The position numbers and the translations under genes were made by a program. DNA of 64,000 bases from Hamadaea flava (GTDB lineage Bacteria; Actinomycetota; Actinomycetes; Mycobacteriales; Micromonosporaceae): positions 2,232,001 through 2,296,000 of the forward strand of contig NZ_JAMZDZ010000001.1 in assembly GCF_024172085.1 (NCBI RefSeq), given 5' to 3'. A model generated the notes under the pieces. It worked only from the letters and a program-made list of their open reading frames with translations, was not told where the DNA came from and made no database searches. This document shows positions 46,959-54,092 of the stretch, piece by piece (position 1 is the stretch's first letter; every line of letters begins with the position of its first letter).

Positions 46959-48034
46959 TGGCGAACAGCAGCGGAAGGGCGCCCTCTGATCTCGAAGCGA
47001 TACAAGCCCTTCTAGAACGCCTGAATCTCCGCCCCGAGCAGCTTCTGTCGAAGCGGGCAACGCCCACAATGCCGACCTTCGCCGAGTACGTGGACCGTGT
47101 CTCTGCTGCCGTGCCGGCAAGCACCCTGCGGGTCTACGGAACATATTGGCGCAAGCTCAAGGCAGCATGGGGCCACAGGACTATCGACGAGCCATCTCCC
47201 ACCGAAGTCAAGCAGTTCGTCCTCGACATCAAGGGTCAGGTCGTTGTGCGCCGCAACGCCCGGGGAGGACGGACGGCCATGGAACACATGGTCGCGGCCT
47301 TCCGGTGCCTATACAGCTTCGCCATCGAGGATGGCTACATCGTCATGGGCGACAACCCGGCGGCAACCGTCGAAAAGCCGCGGCGTCTGCCTAGCAACAG
47401 ATATGCGCTCACGCCGGTTCAGCTCGGCGAGATCAATCGAACAGCGGCCCACTCGGGCGACGACCCACACTTGGACAGCCTCCTGCTCCGGCTGCACGAG
47501 GAGACCGCCTGCCGACGCGGTGGCGCCCTGGCGCTGCGTCCAGTCGATCTGAACCGGCAACTCTGCTTGATCAGATTGCGAGAGAAAGGCGAAACGGAAC
47601 GGGATCAACCTGTGTCGCCCACGCTCATGGCGGCTCTTCTTCGCCATGTCGAACAGCGCGGAGACGGCGATGAACAGGGTCAGGTTCTGCGTACACGCAA
47701 GGGCACACCCATCACGCGCCGGCGATACGACTATCTCTGGAGCCGGCTCGGTAAGGAGGTCCCTTGGGTGCGGGCGCTGGGCGTCAGCTCCCACTGGTTG
47801 AGAACAACTACGTTGACCTGGGTCGAGCGCAACTTCGGCTACGCGGTGGCACGGGCGTACGCCGGACACAATGACCGTCGCAGCAACGCCGGTACCACCA
47901 CCACCTATGTTCGTGCCGACATCTATGAAGTCGCCGCCGCGCTCTCGGCCATCACGAAGGAGCGTCATCCGCTCCTGGAGGCCAACGCGCCCGATCCATG
48001 GTTATGGCGATCGTCGAGACCCGAAACGACGTGA
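46958..48034 (+). CDS. tyrosine recombinase/integrase 1, 358 aa
   Basis: The start is the ATG at 46958. An N-terminal core-binding domain (TFAEYVDRVSAAVPASTLRV, then YGTYWRKLKAAWGHRTIDEP) precedes the catalytic domain. The full active-site set is present: R in EETACRRGGALALRP, K in LIRLREKGETERDQP, HxxR in SSHWLRTTTLTWVERNFG, H in YAGHNDRR, and the nucleophile Y (residue 317) in TTTTYVRADIYE. Length is typical of phage-type integrases. It is a clear paralogue of recombinase 2, which converges on it with 68 bases between their stops. It should catalyse integration or excision at the nearby tRNA-Leu. Confidence 0.92.
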   Translation: MANSSGRAPSDLEAIQALLERLNLRPEQLLSKRATPTMPTFAEYVDRVSAAVPASTLRVYGTYWRKLKAAWGHRTIDEPSPTEVKQFVLDIKGQVVVRRNARGGRTAMEHMVAAFRCLYSFAIEDGYIVMGDNPAATVEKPRRLPSNRYALTPVQLGEINRTAAHSGDDPHLDSLLLRLHEETACRRGGALALRPVDLNRQLCLIRLREKGETERDQPVSPTLMAALLRHVEQRGDGDEQGQVLRTRKGTPITRRRYDYLWSRLGKEVPWVRALGVSSHWLRTTTLTWVERNFGYAVARAYAGHNDRRSNAGTTTTYVRADIYEVAAALSAITKERHPLLEANAPDPWLWRSSRPETT

Positions 48035-48068
48035 TCGATCTACAGCCGATCGACGCTGGTTGACACGC

Positions 48069-48098
48069 ACGTGCGGCGGCCGCGAGGCCGCCGCACGT
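48069..48098. terminator. bidirectional hairpin, perfect 13-bp stem
   Basis: Arms 48069-48081 and 48086-48098 with loop GCGA, centred between the convergent stops of the two recombinase genes. It should separate the two opposing transcripts. Confidence 0.8.
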
Positions 48099-48102
48099 CG
48101 CT

Positions 48103-49194
48103 CTACGCTGCTGCGGGGCGCTGATCCCCTCCCCGATGCCGATCAAGCAGCCGACGATCAGCCAGTGGATGATCTTCACCCGTGAGGACCGACAGGGCTA
48201 CGGCGACCTCCTCCAGCGTCGCTTTCACGTACACGATTGTGCTGCCGACGCTCGATCGATCGCTGCTTGTGCGCCGATCGTGGCCCCCATACCGGCGGGC
48301 GATGGCGTAACCGAAGTTGCGCTCCACCCACTGCAGGATCGTATGGCGGATCCAGTGCGCGCTGACATTCTCGCGAAGCACCCAAGGAAGGTGCTTGCCG
48401 AGTCGCACGAACAAACCATCCCACCGGCGGTGAGTGATCGCCGTTCCGTCCTTGTACCGCAGTAAACGCCCGTTCATGGGCGCGTGCCGTGTTGCCGCAT
48501 GATGCACCAGTCCGTCCATCAGCGACCTGGAGACCGGCTGCCATCGATCAGACTTGCCCTTCTCCCGCAACAGAACGAGACCCTGCTCGGCGTCCAGATC
48601 CATTGGCCGCAACGCAAGAGCGCCACCACGCCGGCATGCGGTCTCGCTGTGCAGTCGGATGATCAGGACGTCCAGTTCGGGGTCATCGCCGGTCGAGCCG
48701 GCGAACTCGCCCAATGCCGTGAGTCGCTCGTGCACCAACGGGCGCCGCAGAGACGCGGGGCGATCAGGCTTGCGAAGCGCCGATGAAGGGTCACGCCTCT
48801 CATCGATGTGACCCGCGGCGCGAGCGAGGCTGTACAGCCTGCGTACCGCTCCGACGAAATTCTCGACTGTCCCGTCTCCCCCGCGGTCGGTCCGCCGCAC
48901 CGTGCGGTTGGCCTTAAGCCACTCGCCCAGCTGAATGAACTCCATGGTCGACGGCTCGTTCAGCCTTCGATTCGGCCACCTTTCCACCAGCCGTTTCCAA
49001 TAGGTGTCGTACGCCTTGAGCGATCCCGCACTGGTCGCCGCCCTCGCCTCGGGGACGAACTCGGCGAAGGTAGGCACTGGCTTCAGATCGATTGAATCGG
49101 CCATGTGACCTGTCTGAAGGTCCTCCAGACTGACGTTCAGCCGCTCCAAAAGCAGGAGAGCCGCGGCGATGTCCGAAGCGCTAGGTGTAGTCAC
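48103..49194 (-). CDS. tyrosine recombinase/integrase 2, 363 aa
   Basis: The start is the ATG at 49192-49194, overlapping the stop of its accessory gene by four bases (ATGA). The domain order equals that of recombinase 1: TFAEFVPEARAATSAGSLKA and YDTYWKRLVERWPNRRLNEP in the core-binding part, then R in SETACRRGGALALRP, K in LVLLREKGKSDRWQP, HxxR in SAHWIRHTILQWVERNFG, H in YGGHDRRTS and Y in STIVYVKATLEE. All catalytic residues are kept. Two full-length paralogues in one module suggest a division of labour (integration versus excision, or a heteromeric complex) rather than decay of one copy. Confidence 0.92.
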   Translation of the reverse strand: MTTPSASDIAAALLLLERLNVSLEDLQTGHMADSIDLKPVPTFAEFVPEARAATSAGSLKAYDTYWKRLVERWPNRRLNEPSTMEFIQLGEWLKANRTVRRTDRGGDGTVENFVGAVRRLYSLARAAGHIDERRDPSSALRKPDRPASLRRPLVHERLTALGEFAGSTGDDPELDVLIIRLHSETACRRGGALALRPMDLDAEQGLVLLREKGKSDRWQPVSRSLMDGLVHHAATRHAPMNGRLLRYKDGTAITHRRWDGLFVRLGKHLPWVLRENVSAHWIRHTILQWVERNFGYAIARRYGGHDRRTSSDRSSVGSTIVYVKATLEEVAVALSVLTGEDHPLADRRLLDRHRGGDQRPAAA

Positions 49195-49685
49195 GAGACA
49201 TCACCGGGCTTGGTCGTTCTGCAGGAGGTGATCATGGCATCGAGCGCGGTCGCGGAGTAGATGATTAGCTCGCCGGTGGTGGTGTCGGCGACGAGAAGGG
49301 CCGACGCTCCGACGGTCAGTCCGCTTCTCCGGCGTAGGGCGATCGGTAGTCGGAGCCGCATCCCGGCGCATAGTCTGAGGCGTCCCGTGAGGCTGGCCGC
49401 TACGACAATGCCAAGGTCGCGGGGCGATGCCAACAGTGGGGTTTCGGCTGGCCAGCCCAGCGCGGCGGCCGCTGTCCGGATTGCCAGGCGTCCGTCTCGG
49501 TCACAGTGCGCGAGGTCGTAGCGAGCCACGCTCGTTCGAGTGCGAATCAGCTGGACCATCGCAGGTGCTGTTCCCGCCACACGCTCGGGCTGTTCACAGC
49601 TCCGTGAGCTGGTCTCGCTGCGGGCATTGCCCAGCGGTAGACGCGGCGGCGCAAGCAAGGGAGTTGGACGGCTCATGGGAGCCAT
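49191..49685 (-). CDS. AbrB-like accessory protein of recombinase 2, about 164 aa
   Basis: The start is uncertain: the ATG at 49683-49685 (MAPMSRPTPLLAPPRLPLGN) is used, and a TTG at 49707-49709 is also open. The core matches the accessory protein of recombinase 1: VARYDLAHCDRDGRLAIRTA, AAALGWPAETPLLASPRDLG, CAGMRLRLPIALRRRSGLTV and GASALLVADTTTGELIIYSA. The shared order (DxDGRxAxRxAxxxLGWP, then RLPxAxRRxxxLxxGAxxLL) defines the pair as a family. It lies next to the hairpin and tRNA at the element's edge and is coupled to recombinase 2. Confidence 0.65.
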   Translation of the reverse strand: MAPMSRPTPLLAPPRLPLGNARSETSSRSCEQPERVAGTAPAMVQLIRTRTSVARYDLAHCDRDGRLAIRTAAAALGWPAETPLLASPRDLGIVVAASLTGRLRLCAGMRLRLPIALRRRSGLTVGASALLVADTTTGELIIYSATALDAMITSCRTTKPGDVS

Positions 49686-49732
49686 CCGATAGTGGCTTTC
49701 GCTCCGCAAATGCGGTGCCAGACACTGGTCTT

Positions 49733-49758
49733 GCGTGTCCGAGTACGCTCGGACACGC
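49733..49758 (-). terminator. hairpin beside tRNA-Leu carrying a copy of its 3' end
   Basis: Perfect 11-bp arms 49733-49743 and 49748-49758 with a 4-base loop, 31 bases past the 3' end of tRNA-Leu. The arm includes GTGTCCGAG, the same nine bases as the acceptor end of the tRNA at 49792-49800. It could end the tRNA transcript, serve the recombinases, or both. Confidence 0.6.
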
Positions 49759-49789
49759 GGTTCTTAAAACCGGCGTGCATCCCGTTTGT

Positions 49790-49876
49790 TGGTGTCCGAG
49801 GGGGGACTTGAACCCCCACGCCCTATACGGGCACTAGCACCTCAAGCTAGCGCGTCTGCCATTCCGCCACCCGGAC
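49790..49876 (-). tRNA. tRNA-Leu, anticodon GAG
   Basis: Read on the minus strand from 49876. The acceptor stem 5' side GTCCGGG pairs with CTCGGAC at the 3' end (one G-T pair). The anticodon stem CTAGC/GCTAG closes loop TTGAGGT with GAG at positions 34-36, a long variable arm as in class II tRNAs follows, and the TPsiC arm contains GGTTCAAGTCC. The discriminator A and CCA are encoded. The 3' end faces the recombinase module, the usual geometry for a tRNA used as an attachment site, and the gene is intact. Confidence 0.95.
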
Positions 49877-50119
49877 AGGTGGTCCGACTTCGCCCGCACC
49901 GTAGGCACCAGGCCCTTGGTGTCCGGCTTAGCCGCACGAGCCACAACTCTACACGGCCCTCCATGATCATGCACAGGGGGTATCCCTTGGCGCGTCGAGA
50001 CTGCTCAGCGGCGCTCGTGGGGTTGAATCCTCGGGCTGTGGTGCCGGCGGAGGAAACCGGCTCATCGCCCTGGGCGAGACTCGATCGACGCACGAGTCTC
50101 CGCTCGACCTTCACGGAAG

Positions 50120-51184
50120 TCAGAAGTAAGTGTCCTCATCCGTTTTGCGATAGTCGTTGATCTCGCCGAGGCGTCCCGCCGCGGCCAGTGTGGCCCAAGC
50201 TGGGTTGCCGAGCAGGATGCGTCCGAGCGCGACGAGGTCGAACTCGCCAGCTTCATGGCGGGCGATCAGTTCGTTCTGGCGGCCGGAGTTGAGGAAGTCG
50301 CGGGTCAGTCCGATCGAGCCGACGGTGATCGCGGGCAGGCCCGTGAGGTGCTTGGCCCAGCCGGCAAGGTTGCGCGGTGAGCCGGGGAAGACGGGGTCGG
50401 CGAAGCGGCGCTGTGAGGCGTGCAGGACGTCTGCGCCGGCTGCTGTGAAGGCTTCGAGGATCATTCCCAGCTCGGCGGGCGACTCGGCGATCCGAGCCGT
50501 GTAGTCGCGTTCTTTGAACTGGGAGAACCGCACGATGAGTGGCATATGCGACGGGATAGCGGCGCGGACGGCGGCGACCACCGCGGCCGGGAATGCGGCG
50601 CGGGCGGCGGGTGATCCGCCGAAGCGGTCGGTGCGGCGGTTGGTGTGCGGCCAGAGGAACTCGTCCAGCAGGTAGCCGTGGGCGGCGTGGATCTCCACGG
50701 CGTCGAAGCCGGCTCGGACTGCCACCGTGGCCGCGTCGGCGTACGCGGAAAGCAGGCTGTCGATGTCCGAGAGGGTGATGGCGTGGCTGTCTGCAGGGAC
50801 GCCCGACGGGGTCCACGCGGCGACGCCGTCTACGGGTTCGCGTGCGCTGCCGAGGTGCCACAGTTGCGCGGCGATCCGGCCTCCGACGGCGTGCACGGCG
50901 CCGGTGACCTGCCGCCAGCCGTGCTCTGCCGAGCCTGCGGTCATCCGAGGCACGGTCGTCTCGTGGCCGGCGCTGGGATGGTCGACAAGCACCCCTTCGG
51001 TGATGATCAAACCGATGCCGTTCTCAGCACGGCGCCGGTAATAGGCCGCGACCTCGGGGGTCGGCACGCCGTTGGGTGCGCGGAATCGGGTCATCGGCGC
51101 CATCGCCAGGCGGCTGCTCAGCGGGAGTCCGGCCAGTGTCGTCGGCTGAAGCAGGGGGCCCAGCAGATTCGTCATCGTCTCCAT
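50120..51184 (-). CDS. old yellow enzyme family oxidoreductase, 354 aa
   Basis: The start is taken as the ATG at 51182-51184 because the promoter places it about ten bases past the -10 (leaderless); the ATG three codons on is an alternative. LLQPTTLAGLPLSSRLAMAP and MTRFRA open a TIM barrel of the OYE type. QLWHLGSAREP contains the strand-5 His region, IHAAHGYLLDEFLWPHTNRR and TDRFGGS are the signature around the substrate-binding HxxH/N pair and the loop after it, and LVALGRILLGNPAW closes the FMN site. These enzymes reduce activated alkenes with NAD(P)H through FMN. It is divergent from a MerR regulator with a shared operator, so it is probably induced by an electrophile. Confidence 0.92.
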   Translation of the reverse strand: METMTNLLGPLLQPTTLAGLPLSSRLAMAPMTRFRAPNGVPTPEVAAYYRRRAENGIGLIITEGVLVDHPSAGHETTVPRMTAGSAEHGWRQVTGAVHAVGGRIAAQLWHLGSAREPVDGVAAWTPSGVPADSHAITLSDIDSLLSAYADAATVAVRAGFDAVEIHAAHGYLLDEFLWPHTNRRTDRFGGSPAARAAFPAAVVAAVRAAIPSHMPLIVRFSQFKERDYTARIAESPAELGMILEAFTAAGADVLHASQRRFADPVFPGSPRNLAGWAKHLTGLPAITVGSIGLTRDFLNSGRQNELIARHEAGEFDLVALGRILLGNPAWATLAAAGRLGEINDYRKTDEDTYF

Positions 51185-51194
51185 GGCCGGTACG

Positions 51195-51223
51195 CTAAAA
51201 CCTGACATTGACGTCAGGGGCAA
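51195..51223 (-). promoter_or_regulatory. OYE promoter with MerR operator in the spacer
   Basis: On the minus strand -35 TTGCCC (51218-51223) and -10 TTTTAG (51195-51200) frame the palindrome CCTGAC-N6-GTCAGG (51201-51218). An operator placed between -35 and -10 is the MerR-family arrangement. Confidence 0.6.
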
Positions 51224-51245
51224 GTGTTGTGACGGGAGCGACAGG

Positions 51246-51587
51246 ATGCGTATCGGCGACCTGGCCGCCGCGACCGGGGCGAGCGCCCGATCGTTGCGCT
51301 ACTACGAGGAGCAGGGGTTGCTGTCCAGCGAACGTAGCCCGAGTGGGCAGCGGCATTATCCCGACCATGCGGTCGAGCGGGTGGCACTGATTCAGTCGTT
51401 GCTGGGGGCTGGGCTGTCCAGCGCCACAATTTATGACGTGCTGCCGTGCATCACGGAGCAGGCGATCAGGACGCCGTGGCTGGCCAAGCGGCTGCGTACC
51501 GAGCTGGACCGGGTCGACGGGCAGCTCAGCTCCCTGCAGCGCACTCGCGACATCCTGGCCGGCCTGGTCGACCGCTACGCCGTCTAG
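51246..51587 (+). CDS. MerR-family transcriptional regulator, 113 aa
   Basis: The start is the ATG at 51246. RIGDLAAATGASARSLRYYE and EQGLLSSERSPSGQRHY are the winged-helix MerR signature. A dimerisation coiled coil follows (AKRLRTELDRVDGQLSSLQR). There are no clustered cysteines at the C-terminus, so it is not a metal sensor of the classical type. It is divergent from the old yellow enzyme gene, and the palindrome at 51201-51218 lies between them. It should repress or activate that gene by twisting the promoter, with an unknown ligand. Confidence 0.92.
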   Translation: MRIGDLAAATGASARSLRYYEEQGLLSSERSPSGQRHYPDHAVERVALIQSLLGAGLSSATIYDVLPCITEQAIRTPWLAKRLRTELDRVDGQLSSLQRTRDILAGLVDRYAV

Positions 51588-51719
51588 ACGCGCGTTGACC
51601 CGCTACGCCGTCCGAGAAACGCACCAACCAAGTAAGTCGTCGTTGTAGGGACTGGCCAGAGCTGTACGAGAGATGAGAGTCACTGCCGCGCGCCGTCGCG
51701 ATCAGTCGCGGGATGAGGC

Positions 51720-51766
51720 GGAACGGGGCCCGCACGCGATCTTCCGTCCGCGTGGAGCCCCGTTCC
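51720..51766 (-). terminator. hairpin after the secreted-protein gene
   Basis: Perfect 10-bp arms 51720-51729 and 51757-51766, about 30 bases past the stop of the minus-strand gene ending at 51797. Confidence 0.6.
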
Positions 51767-51796
51767 GGTCTCGTCGGGAGCCGGATCTGTGAGCCG

Positions 51797-52579
51797 TCAG
51801 CTCGCGGGGGCCACCGCGAAGCCGACCGAGTTGATTCCACCGTCTGCCTCGCTGGGGAACCACAGGGCCAGGCCGCTGTACTGGTCGGTTCCGGTCGGCG
51901 TCGCGGCCAGTGGGTCGTCGATCTGGGCCACGTAGCTGGTGTCGCCGTAGTCGCTGAGGTAGACGCTGAGCACGGAGGCTGGGACCTCCTGCTGCGGCCG
52001 CTGCGTGTCGCCGCCGACCGGCGTCGGGACCTCGGCCGCGCCCCAGTTGTGGCCGACCTGGTAGACGCGAGAGTTGTCAGCTGGTACGCGTACCGCTGCG
52101 AAGCCGGCGTCGCCGTAGTAGGTCGACAGCGCGTGGACCTCGGTGATCTGCGACGCCGCACCGGTGAAGGAGAGGATGTGGACCATGCCGTCGAAGGCGT
52201 AGTCGAGATCTCCGGAGACCTGGCAGTCAGTGACCGTCGAGGTGGCGTACGCGCTGAAGACGGCCGCGATGCCGGGATAGTCGTTGGCAGTGCCCACTTC
52301 GGTCCAGGTCAGGCCGCAGCCGGTCACGCCGGAGACGACCTGGGTTCCGTTGCCGCTGCTGGGACCGTCGGCGGAGAACATCGCGACGAGCAACTCGTTG
52401 GGCGACTGGGTGGAGAACTGATCGCTGGTCAGCACGTCGGCGGCGTCCTCGTGGATGGTGACGAGGTCGACGTCTACGACGGGCGCGGCAGTGGCCAACG
52501 CTGGTGCGGCGGGCAGGGCTGTCATGGCCGCGACGGCGACGCAGATGAGGGCCGCTCGGCGGGTGAAACGAAAACTCAT
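51797..52579 (-). CDS. secreted protein, 260 aa
   Basis: The start is the ATG at 52577-52579 (MSFRFTRRAALICVAVAAMT), a typical signal peptide with probable cleavage after ALPAAPALATA. The mature chain is strand-rich with two cysteine pairs (SGVTGCGLTW, STVTDCQVSG) and no catalytic motif (NELLVAMFSADGPSSGNGTQ, DGMVHILSFTGAASQITEVH, YSGLALWFPSEADGGINSVG). It looks like an extracellular beta-sandwich protein. No family is recognised. It belongs to the chromosome side of the tRNA. Confidence 0.7.
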   Translation of the reverse strand: MSFRFTRRAALICVAVAAMTALPAAPALATAAPVVDVDLVTIHEDAADVLTSDQFSTQSPNELLVAMFSADGPSSGNGTQVVSGVTGCGLTWTEVGTANDYPGIAAVFSAYATSTVTDCQVSGDLDYAFDGMVHILSFTGAASQITEVHALSTYYGDAGFAAVRVPADNSRVYQVGHNWGAAEVPTPVGGDTQRPQQEVPASVLSVYLSDYGDTSYVAQIDDPLAATPTGTDQYSGLALWFPSEADGGINSVGFAVAPAS

Positions 52580-52657
52580 TGAGATACTTAACAATATCTC
52601 CGCGTAGCGGTCAACCAACGCCCGCCGACATTCACGAAACGAGCAGTCCGCCGAACT

Positions 52658-52719
52658 GTTGATCATGGACTTTGCCCCTTCGACACGCCGTCGAGACAAC
52701 GGTTAACTCCATGATCAAC
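52658..52719. repeat. inverted repeat GTTGATCATGGA in a divergent intergenic region
   Basis: Perfect 12-bp arms 52658-52669 and 52708-52719. The 372-base gap 52580-52951 lies between divergent genes and otherwise shows no gene. The GTTGATCATG element recurs in a weaker form at 53.9 kb and is of a type I associate with Micromonosporaceae intergenic DNA. Confidence 0.6.
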
Positions 52720-52951
52720 GGGGCGGGGTGAGGACAGGTGTTCGAGGAGGGTGAGCGACGCCACACCCCGAAAATGTGCCACGTTGGCGGGGAAATAGGA
52801 GGCCGAGAGTCCGCGCAGGTCACGGGCTGAGCCGCGAGTGACGACCAGGTAGCGGACAGTGGTACATGTCGGTGGTCCGGTTTAGAATGTGTGTACGAAA
52901 CAGGGTCGCTGACCTGCTGCGCTGAGATGCGCCGAACACGAGGGAGCCGAC

Positions 52952-53608
52952 ATGCCCACCCCTTCCGCTACCCGTTCGCTGCCTTACGCCACGTTGCTCG
53001 CGTTCACCCGCTATGTCGATCAGACCGGCCCGACGAAGGCGGCGTACGTCGGTGGACTTCGCCGGCGCCGTGAGACGGGTGGCGGCTTCAATCCGCACGG
53101 CCAGTTTCTCAAGGCGCTCAAGGCCGACATCCAGTTTCGGACCGGCGGGTTGCACCTGGCCGACATCGCGCAGTCGGTCGCGCCCCGGTGGCGTCGGCTC
53201 TACACGGCGCTGACGACTGGTGCCGCGGAGTACCTGGAGACGCTCGGCGAGCCCGGCGAGTTCGGGCTGACGCCGACGCGGGAGGCGCTGGGCATGCTCG
53301 GCGATCTGCCGGTGAAGGTGAGCGCGCATTTCGGCCTGCGGTACGACGACGGCCGCAAGGAGGCTGTCCGGCTGCACTTCGACGAGCAGCCGCCGACGGC
53401 GGAGACGGTCACGGCGTCACTGCACCTCATGCGGCGCTACATGGATCAGATCCTGCCGAACGGCGTACCGGTGCTCGTCGACGTCCGGCGCGGGGTGCCG
53501 CATCGGCTCGACGAGGTCCAGGGCGCGTTCGACGACGTCGACAGCTGGCTGACCGGCGAGGCCGCAGGGTTCACCGCGATGTGGGGCCCGTTGCCCAAGG
53601 CCGCCTGA
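52952..53608 (+). CDS. hypothetical protein, 218 aa
   Basis: The start is the ATG at 52952. The N-terminal half is helical and basic (LPYATLLAFTRYVDQTGPTK, then GGFNPHGQFLKALKADIQFR). The C-terminal half is mixed (DLPVKVSAHFGLRYDDGRKE, then ETVTASLHLMRRYMDQILPN). There is no signal peptide or membrane segment. The protein ends LPKAA, and the DNA encoding this tail is repeated in tandem just downstream (53594-53850). No family is recognised. Confidence 0.65.
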   Translation: MPTPSATRSLPYATLLAFTRYVDQTGPTKAAYVGGLRRRRETGGGFNPHGQFLKALKADIQFRTGGLHLADIAQSVAPRWRRLYTALTTGAAEYLETLGEPGEFGLTPTREALGMLGDLPVKVSAHFGLRYDDGRKEAVRLHFDEQPPTAETVTASLHLMRRYMDQILPNGVPVLVDVRRGVPHRLDEVQGAFDDVDSWLTGEAAGFTAMWGPLPKAA

Positions 53609-53850
53609 CGCCCCGACTCCAGCGAACGGCCGGACCTGACGCCCGCACCTCAGCGCACGGGCCCAAGGCCGCCTGACGCGCCGACTCCCGCGAACGGGCC
53701 GGAGCCGCCTGACGCCCGCACCTCAGCGCACGGGCCCAAGGCCGCCTGACGCGCCGACTCCCGCGAACGGGCCGGAGCCGCCTGACGCCCGCACCTCAGC
53801 GCACGGGCCCAAGGCCGCCTGACGCCCGACTCCAGCGAACGGGCCGGAGC
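53594..53850. repeat. tandem repeat, unit about 73 bp, roughly 3.5 copies
   Basis: Copies begin at 53594, 53662, 53735 and 53808 (spacings 68, 73, 73). The first copy includes the last codons and stop of the gene ending at 53608, so the array duplicates a 3' coding tail. A minus-strand open frame through the array is an artefact of the repeat. Confidence 0.85.
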
Positions 53851-53891
53851 GCCTGGCCCAGCCGAACCGGCGGCTCGGGCGAACCAGGCGC

Positions 53892-54030
53892 CGGGAAGTT
53901 GATCAGGCCGCAAGGGACACGACACACCGCGCGACGACGACCATAAGTTCATGATCGCGCGGAAAAATCGCGCCGAAAGATCGCGCGGAAAAATCGCGCC
54001 GAAAGATCGTGCGGAGAAAGCGGTCGCGCG
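53892..54030. repeat. GTTGATC-type element and 26-bp tandem repeat
   Basis: A degenerate GTTGATC...AAGTTCATGATC inverted element near 53897-53956 runs into a 26-bp unit starting at 53953, 53979 and 54005 (about 2.3 copies). Non-coding DNA between two genes. Confidence 0.6.
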
Positions 54031-54045
54031 GGGAGGCACGAAAAG

Positions 54046-54081
54046 GGGGGCCGGACCGCCCTGACCTGCGGTCCGGCCCCC
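54046..54081 (-). terminator. intrinsic terminator, perfect 14-bp stem
   Basis: Arms 54046-54059 and 54068-54081, followed on the minus strand by TTTT, 12 bases past the stop of the large secreted hydrolase gene. Confidence 0.85.
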
Positions 54082-54092
54082 GTGTGTCGTCG

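Noticed and set aside
48103-49194. Second recombinase as a decayed duplicate of the first
   Set aside because: All catalytic residues are intact, the length is full and the gene keeps its own coupled accessory gene.
51797-52699. Longer start for the secreted protein
   Set aside because: The upstream extension lacks a ribosome site and would bury the signal peptide that starts at 52579.
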